A DNA stretch of 64,000 bases. It comes from Candidatus Sphingomonas phytovorans. GTDB taxonomy: Bacteria > Pseudomonadota > Alphaproteobacteria > Sphingomonadales > Sphingomonadaceae. The notes beneath the pieces were generated by a model. It had not been told where the DNA came from, ran no database searches, and saw only the letters and a program-made list of their open reading frames with translations. Each line of letters opens with the position of its first letter. Positions within the stretch are counted from its first letter, which is position 1. Shown piece after piece: positions 51,497 through 64,000 of this stretch. The position numbers were made by a program, and so were the translations under genes. The stretch lies in contig CP119314.1 of NCBI GenBank assembly GCA_029202385.1, positions 2,110,501 to 2,174,500 of the forward strand, given 5' to 3'.

Positions 51497-51877
51497 ATGG
51501 CAGACCTGAACGCGCTGGTTGACCAGCTGAGCGAACTGACCGTCCTCGAGGCCGCCGAGCTCTCGAAGCTGCTCGAAGAGAAGTGGGGCGTTTCCGCCGC
51601 CGCTGCCGTTGCCGTTGCCGGCCCGGCCGCTGGTGGCGCCGGCGCCGCCCCGGCTGCTGAAGAGCAGACCGAGTTCGACGTGATCCTCACCGGCGACGGT
51701 GGCAAGAAGATCAACGTCATCAAGGAAGTCCGCGCGATCACCTCGCTCGGCCTGACCGAAGCCAAGACGCTGGTCGAGTCGGCTCCCAAGGCCGTCAAGG
51801 AAGGCGTGTCGAAGGACGAAGCCGCCAAGATCAAGGCTCAGCTCGAAGCCGCTGGCGCGACCGTCGAGATCAAGTGA
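51497..51877 (+). CDS. rplL: 50S ribosomal protein L7/L12
   Basis: 126 residues. N-terminal dimerisation part ([31 protein letters not shown]), an Ala-rich hinge and the factor-binding C-terminal domain ([29 protein letters not shown]). ATG 51497 was chosen because the ribosome binding site GGAGA directly abuts the alternative ATG 51491 but is correctly spaced from 51497. Confidence 0.97.
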   Translation: MADLNALVDQLSELTVLEAAELSKLLEEKWGVSAAAAVAVAGPAAGGAGAAPAAEEQTEFDVILTGDGGKKINVIKEVRAITSLGLTEAKTLVESAPKAVKEGVSKDEAAKIKAQLEAAGATVEIK

Positions 51878-51930
51878 TTTCCGCTTCGGCGTAAATCATT
51901 CCGGCACAAAACCGGGATCAAAGACAAGAG

Positions 51931-51965
51931 AAAGGGCGGCTCCCGCAAGGAGGCCGCCCTTTTTC
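51931..51965 (+). terminator. Intrinsic terminator after rplL
   Basis: Stem AAAGGGCGGC / GCCGCCCTTT with further CTCC/GGAG-type pairing toward the loop, ending in a T-rich run. It separates rplL from rpoB. Confidence 0.88.
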
Positions 51966-52176
51966 TTGATCCGAATCAATAGGAAAGATGACCAATGTGG
52001 GACACTCCCGTCTGAGTGACGACTGCGGCGTTCGAATCCTTTTCAATGGAATAGATCGTTAAATTCGGGTAACGATATCCCAACAGGCTGCTCGTCGCTC
52101 GCGTCCCCGCCCTTGGCATCGATCGAGCATCGTTCTGGCCTGGTAGAGATCGACAGATATCAAGGGGGATGATTCC

Positions 52177-53142
52177 ATGACCAGTATGATCAGAATGTTC
52201 AGCCTCGCCGTCACGGCGATGCTGTTCGGCCTGTGCTTCGCGGCTCCTGCCAGTGCCCAGGCGACTCGCACCTGGATTTCGGGCGTCGGCGACGACGTCA
52301 ATCCGTGCAGCCGCACTGCTCCGTGCAAGACCTGGGCAGGCGCAATCTCCAAGACCGCGGCGGGCGGCGAGATCGACTGCCTCGATCCGGGTGGCTTCGG
52401 CTCGGTCACCATCACCAAGTCGATCACGCTCGATTGCGCTGAAGGCATTGGCGGCGCGGCTGGCGGCATCCTGAATTCAGGCGTTCCCGGCGTCACCATC
52501 AACGACCCGAACGGCGGAACGGCGCCGACCATCAAGGTAACGCTGCGCAATCTTACCATCGACGGCGCGGGCGTGACCCAGGGCACCTATGGCGTCCGCT
52601 TCCTCAGCGGCAAGTCACTGACGCTGCAGAATGTCAGCATCATGAACCAGGGCACCGGCTCGGTACCCGCCGTCAGCTTCGAACCGTCGGCCGCGAGCGT
52701 CGGTGCGACCCTTCACATGACTGACGTGGACATCGTGAACGTCCAGAACCAGGGCGTTTATATAACGCCGGTCAGCGGCGTAGCGGTCTCCGCGTTCCTG
52801 AACCGGGTCACGATTACGCAGGCAGCGATCGGTTTCAAGGTCGAGGCCGGCGGCACCGCCACCCTCATCGACAGCAACCTCTCGAACAATGGCCGTGCCC
52901 TGTGGACCGCGTCGGGCGCCGCGACAGCCAATCTCGAGGGTGTCACGATCGCCGGCAGCCTTGAGGCCGCGGTTTTCGCGACCAATGGCACCACGATCCG
53001 CCTCTCGAACGTCGGGCTCTACAACAACGCGTTCGGCATCAAGACCACTGGCACGGGCATCGTCCAGTCGTTCGGCAACAACCGGCTTGGCCCGGATGCC
53101 GGCAGCATCGGCCTCCCGACCGCAACCGTCACGCAGAAGTAA
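52177..53142 (+). CDS. Secreted right-handed beta-helix protein
   Basis: 321 residues. Signal peptide ending APASAQ (about 28). The mature protein starts with a Cys-containing NPCSRTAPCKTW segment of the kind found in parallel beta-helix proteins, followed by repeated short strands (VTLRNLTIDGAG, LTLQNVSIMNQG, LHMTDVDIVNV, ATLIDSNLSNNG, ANLEGVTIAGS, IRLSNVGLYNN). Such folds occur in polysaccharide lyases and adhesins; no catalytic residues can be assigned. AAGGGGGAT lies upstream of ATG 52177. It is a single gene between rplL and the convergent membrane-protein pair. Confidence 0.82.
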   Translation: MTSMIRMFSLAVTAMLFGLCFAAPASAQATRTWISGVGDDVNPCSRTAPCKTWAGAISKTAAGGEIDCLDPGGFGSVTITKSITLDCAEGIGGAAGGILNSGVPGVTINDPNGGTAPTIKVTLRNLTIDGAGVTQGTYGVRFLSGKSLTLQNVSIMNQGTGSVPAVSFEPSAASVGATLHMTDVDIVNVQNQGVYITPVSGVAVSAFLNRVTITQAAIGFKVEAGGTATLIDSNLSNNGRALWTASGAATANLEGVTIAGSLEAAVFATNGTTIRLSNVGLYNNAFGIKTTGTGIVQSFGNNRLGPDAGSIGLPTATVTQK

Positions 53143-53199
53143 GTAAAGACCCTGCCGGGGCGGACACCCGCCCCGGCAGTCGATCCGATCCGCGCTAGT

Positions 53200-54678
53200 C
53201 TATCGCCGGACGGAAACCGTGTAGGGCAGACTATTCACGCCCTCATGCATGCGCGGCCCGGCATCGAGCCGGAACGGCGCCATCTTGACCCCCTCGCCCC
53301 GATCGATCCCGATCACGTGCGAGATCGCGGTCTGCCCCGTGCCGCCCTCCCATTCGTACAGCATATTGATCGCCAGGACGGGCACGAACAGTATCCTGTC
53401 CTGCACCGTCATCACGCTCAGCATGTCCTTCGGCATCATCGCCATGCCGCTGAGTTCGATCGCCCCACGCGACGGCAGTTCGAACGATGGCGTGATCGGC
53501 CGTTCGATCGGACTCGAGAATAACGTCGCGATCCAGCCGTCCTGCTCGACACCGGCGCTGAGCAAGCGGACATCGACCTGAATCGCGCGCGCGACCGCCT
53601 GCCCGACATTGCGCACGACGATATCATATTCGACCGCGGCACTCAGCAAATTGGTGCCCGCGCGCTTCACCCGCACCTCGATATCCAGCGTTGCCCGGGC
53701 AGATACCGCGGGCGCTGGCGGTACCGGTGGGACGATCTCGACAGCAGGCAGCGGAGGTGCCGTCGGCGGCTCCTCGGGAGCCGGTGCAGCTTCTTCCGCG
53801 GACCTCTGTGGTGCTTCCGTCACTCCCGCCGGCGGCGCGGGCATCTCCGAAGCCACCGCCCCAAGGTCGAATATCGCGTGCGCCCCGCGCTTGGGCGGCA
53901 AACCGAAATCGGGCGTTGCCTGGGCAGGCGTCGCGGACGACGGGGCGACCGGGTCCGGAGCTGCCTGCGACGACGGTCGCATTATGGGCTCCGAAACTGC
54001 TTCGGGCGCGTCCGCGACCAGATCGAAACGGACATGCGATCCACGCTCAGTGGCAGGCTCCTCCCCGCCTTCTTCGCTCTCGCGCCGCTGCAGGAACCAA
54101 TATCCCAATCCGGCCAGCAACAAGACAATCGCGCCAGCCCCGCCGATGAGCGGCCAAGGAGAGCCTCCCGGTGCAGCCGCCGCACCTGGTACCGGTGCCG
54201 CGAGAGGGCTGGCGGCAGGCGACGGCACGGATGCCGGAGACGCCGCCGCGACCGGCTCGGCGGGAAGCGGCGAAGCGGCCGGCGTCAGCGTCGGTGCCAC
54301 CACTGGCACCCGGGGAGTTGGCGTCGGTGCAGACGTCGGAGACACACGCGGCGCCGGCGTTGCACTTGCCCGCGGTGTTGCACTCGCGCGCGGCGTCGGG
54401 GTCGGGGTGGGCCGCGGCGTCACAGCGGAGCGGGATGCTGTCGGAGTCGGACTCGGTACCGTGCGGACGACGGGCGGCGGGGTGGCGGTGCGGGTCACCG
54501 TCGATCCCTGGCGCGGCGTCAGGCTGAAGGTCTCCAGGCCCGGAATCAGGTTCGGTGTAGGCGGCGGCGTAGGCGTGGGAGTCGGTGCGCTTTGTGCCCA
54601 TATCGGCGCGGCGAGCCCGGCCAAGGGCAGCAATGGAAGCGTCATTGCCCGCACCCGGCGAGCGGCAAATTTGGACAT
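53200..54678 (-). CDS. Proline-rich single-pass membrane protein, paralogue A
   Basis: 492 residues. Signal peptide (to IWAQ), about 135 residues of Pro/Thr/Ser-rich low-complexity sequence, one membrane helix (WPLIGGAGAIVLLLAGLGYWFLQRR), a second low-complexity stretch, and a ~150-residue C-terminal beta-rich domain beginning LDIEVRVKRAGTNLLSAAVEYDIVVRNVG. The same layout and a similar C-terminal domain occur in the next gene, so the two are paralogues. The C-terminal part resembles domains for structured protein-protein contact, but I do not recognise the family. ATG 54678 was preferred over GTG 54687. Confidence 0.75.
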   Translation of the reverse strand: MSKFAARRVRAMTLPLLPLAGLAAPIWAQSAPTPTPTPPPTPNLIPGLETFSLTPRQGSTVTRTATPPPVVRTVPSPTPTASRSAVTPRPTPTPTPRASATPRASATPAPRVSPTSAPTPTPRVPVVAPTLTPAASPLPAEPVAAASPASVPSPAASPLAAPVPGAAAAPGGSPWPLIGGAGAIVLLLAGLGYWFLQRRESEEGGEEPATERGSHVRFDLVADAPEAVSEPIMRPSSQAAPDPVAPSSATPAQATPDFGLPPKRGAHAIFDLGAVASEMPAPPAGVTEAPQRSAEEAAPAPEEPPTAPPLPAVEIVPPVPPAPAVSARATLDIEVRVKRAGTNLLSAAVEYDIVVRNVGQAVARAIQVDVRLLSAGVEQDGWIATLFSSPIERPITPSFELPSRGAIELSGMAMMPKDMLSVMTVQDRILFVPVLAINMLYEWEGGTGQTAISHVIGIDRGEGVKMAPFRLDAGPRMHEGVNSLPYTVSVRR

Positions 54679-54821
54679 CAACCCCACTCTGCCGCCTTAG
54701 CGCGGCTTGGCTGAACGCGATAGGACAGCTTTTCCCCCTGCGATAGATCGTTTGACTGATGCGACCGGGCCTGCCTCCCGCGATCGGGAGACAGGCCCCG
54801 GAACACCTCAGCGATCAGGTA

Positions 54822-56102
54822 TCAGGCGTGCTCGGGCACGCCGTGCAGCCGCGCCTCGACCTCATCGTGCATCGCCCGCTCGGTCAGCTTGATCGGCGAC
54901 ATGGCCGGTGCGCCCTCCTCGCTGACCCCGATAGTGAATGATGCCGAGGTACGGCCCTCGGTTCCGTCCGCGAGCGTATAGCGGGCATCGGCGACGATAA
55001 TCGGCAGGATCGAACCATTGCTGTTCTCGATCAGCGTCGCCTTGGACAAAGCCAGCGTCGCGTCGACCCGGGTTCCCTCGCCCGGCTTGATCGTCACGGG
55101 CGACACGCCCTCCTCGCCACGCTCGATCAGCATGCGCTCCATCTCGCTGCCATTGGCGGGCTCCGATGCGAACATGAAGGTCGAGATGCGGACATCCTTT
55201 GCCGCAACTGAACCGGCATTGCCCACGGTCAGTTCAATCTCGACCAGCGCTTCGTCCACATTGGTGCCGGCGCGCACCGGGCGCAGCGACATTTCGAGCC
55301 ACGGGCGATCGGCTACCGGTGCGTCGGCCTCGGTCAGCGATGCGACCTCCTCAGCTTCGGGCCTCACCAGCGTCGCGTCCTCGGCGGCGACCGGCACGAG
55401 CGGCTCGTCTACCGCAGCCAGCGGTGCCGCGCGCAGGAACTGCGGCTCCGGATCCGGTGCGAAAGGCGCAGGCTCGGCGCGGATCGGCGCAGCCTCCCCT
55501 GCCCCGGTCTCGAGATAATGTTCTTCGGAATAGGCATCCTCATAGGTGCGACGGCGGCGCGTCATCGCGAAGCCGATCGCCGCCATCAGCACCACCAGTC
55601 CGCCAAGCACCCAGGGCCATATTGCAAAGGATTGTTGCTCTGTCGTGCTTTGGGCCACTGCCGTTTCAGCAACCGGGGCCGGCGTCGTCGCCTCGACAGG
55701 CGGCGGCGTTACGGGCGCGGGCGTAACGTCTGCCGGGGCCGGGGCTTGAACGGGGACTGCAGCGACAGGCGCAGGCGCGGCCCGAACCGGAGCTGGCGTT
55801 CGAACGACACGCGTCGAACGGGCTTCCGTACGAGTCCTGGTGCTACGGGTCGCGGTGCGTGGCGCAGGCGCCTCTGCCTCCGGCGCTGCAGCCTCAACGG
55901 GCGCAACAACGGGCGGCGGCTCGACCGTGGCAACCGGCGGCGCGATCGTCGGGACGACCGGCGGCGGCGCTACCGTCTGCTGCACCGGCGGCGACGGTGG
56001 CGTGGCTGGTTGAACCTCTTGTGCATGGCCCGGAACGGCCAGCAACAAGGTGGCGGGAACAAGCGCGACGAACGCGCGGCGGGTTGCGGGTTTGTTTTTC
56101 AT
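54822..56102 (-). CDS. Proline-rich single-pass membrane protein, paralogue B
   Basis: 426 residues. Signal peptide (to GHAQ), a Pro/Ala-rich region, one membrane helix (FAIWPWVLGGLVVLMAAIGFAM) followed by a basic stop, and a C-terminal domain starting WLEMSLRPVRAGTNVDEALVEIELTVGNAG. The motif R-A-G-T-N then alternating strands and N-x-G is shared with paralogue A. Topology predicts a proline-rich arm outside and the conserved domain in the cytosol. Function unknown. The gene lies immediately upstream of, and divergent from, rpoB. Confidence 0.75.
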   Translation of the reverse strand: MKNKPATRRAFVALVPATLLLAVPGHAQEVQPATPPSPPVQQTVAPPPVVPTIAPPVATVEPPPVVAPVEAAAPEAEAPAPRTATRSTRTRTEARSTRVVRTPAPVRAAPAPVAAVPVQAPAPADVTPAPVTPPPVEATTPAPVAETAVAQSTTEQQSFAIWPWVLGGLVVLMAAIGFAMTRRRRTYEDAYSEEHYLETGAGEAAPIRAEPAPFAPDPEPQFLRAAPLAAVDEPLVPVAAEDATLVRPEAEEVASLTEADAPVADRPWLEMSLRPVRAGTNVDEALVEIELTVGNAGSVAAKDVRISTFMFASEPANGSEMERMLIERGEEGVSPVTIKPGEGTRVDATLALSKATLIENSNGSILPIIVADARYTLADGTEGRTSASFTIGVSEEGAPAMSPIKLTERAMHDEVEARLHGVPEHA

Positions 56103-56204
56103 GACGCAGACTCAATGAAGGGAACCCGCAATCGGACCCGCCCCGACACCGGAATCGCGCCGAACCGTTTCGTCGCGCCGATGAGACGACTTTTGCGGGC
56201 GCAT

Positions 56205-56233
56205 TTGACAGTCTCCGACACGCTCCCTATATG
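56205..56233 (+). promoter_or_regulatory. Sigma70-type promoter of rpoB
   Basis: TTGACA (56205-56210), 17-bp spacer, TATATG (56228-56233): close to consensus. It leaves a leader of about 190 nt before ATG 56429, containing a hairpin at 56371-56399 (CGTGCCCG / CGGGCACG). The remainder of the 56103-56428 gap has no other feature I can support. Confidence 0.8.
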
Positions 56234-56428
56234 GCGCGTTCCACCACAGCTTTCGGGAAATGACGTGCCGTCGCGCAGCGTGTCGATCGAATTGGAGGCT
56301 GTGGGTTCATAAGACGCCAGGAGCTGCTGTTTTCCGAAAAGGAGAGCTAGCGGCTTTTTGCGTCTTCATGCGTGCCCGCCCGGTGGATTCCGGGCACGAT
56401 ATTATCAGCTGTTAAGGCGAAAAACTCC

Positions 56429-60580
<4,152 letters not shown>

Positions 60581-60586
60581 AGGATA

Positions 60587-60613
60587 GAGCGCTGCCCTCC
60601 AAAGGCAGCGCTC
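60587..60613 (+). promoter_or_regulatory. Perfect hairpin in the rpoB-rpoC gap
   Basis: GAGCGCTGCC / GGCAGCGCTC: 10-bp perfect stem, 7-base loop, without a T-run. It could be a processing site or a mild attenuator between the two genes. Confidence 0.55.
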
Positions 60614-60655
60614 CCTCCCCCGCCCCGCATATTTTTCCCTGGAGGGAAGTGAAAC

Positions 60656-64000
<3,345 letters not shown>

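Overview
The window is high-GC alphaproteobacterial chromosome, most likely Sphingomonas or a close relative. The grounds are gene content (NDUFA12 next to a DUF2155 protein and aat, a two-domain cold-shock protein, TonB receptors, many secreted peptidases), Sphingomonas-type extragenic palindromes, and the mraZ-rsmH and secE-nusG-rplKAJL-rpoBC core clusters. The species call is inference from sequence reading; no search was run.

Layout. 1-1.2 kb: start of the division/cell-wall cluster (rsmH, mraZ, minus strand) with six 10-bp repeats upstream of mraZ. 1.3-5.5 kb: a small membrane protein, a cysteine synthase, an unknown cytosolic protein, a tRNA-like sequence, a vapBC toxin-antitoxin pair and an Mpo1-like membrane protein. 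5.7-10.6 kb: a von Willebrand A lipoprotein, two tiny genes, a methyltransferase and a secreted M20 peptidase. 10.6-19 kb: a peptide/ester scavenging locus (M14 carboxypeptidase, serine hydrolase, XRE-cupin regulator, membrane-anchored alpha/beta hydrolase, TonB receptor), with related palindromes at the three intergenic regions where control would be expected. 19-25 kb: DUF1993 protein, lipoprotein, an extragenic palindrome pair, a 44-residue small gene, a DNA glycosylase, a repeat-containing small peptide followed by an asparagine-synthetase-like enzyme (a candidate modified-peptide system), a Y-family polymerase and an MliC-like lipoprotein. 25-35 kb: ParA-like ATPase, aat, DUF2155, NDUFA12, alpha/beta hydrolase, DUF192, cold-shock protein, RecX, a fatty acyl-AMP ligase and a membrane M28 peptidase. 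35-39 kb: a probable marR-serine hydrolase-M13 peptidase operon. 39-45.4 kb: GGDEF/EAL protein, tRNA-Trp, a short-repeat region, a secreted M28 peptidase and a hybrid histidine kinase with an ethylene-receptor-type sensor domain.

45.7-64 kb: secE-nusG-rplK-rplA, a PhoX-like Tat protein on the other strand, rplJ-rplL, a secreted beta-helix protein, two paralogous proline-rich membrane proteins on the other strand, then rpoB and the first 1115 codons of rpoC. The usually continuous ribosomal/RNA polymerase cluster is split at two places by opposite-strand genes, and rpoB has its own near-consensus promoter.

Points most worth following up: the repeat peptide plus orphan asparagine-synthetase-like enzyme (21.5-23.4 kb); the ethylene-receptor-like kinase (43.8-45.4 kb), which keeps all seven residues known to matter for ethylene binding in plant ETR1; the putative XRE-cupin regulon; and the six-unit mraZ operator.
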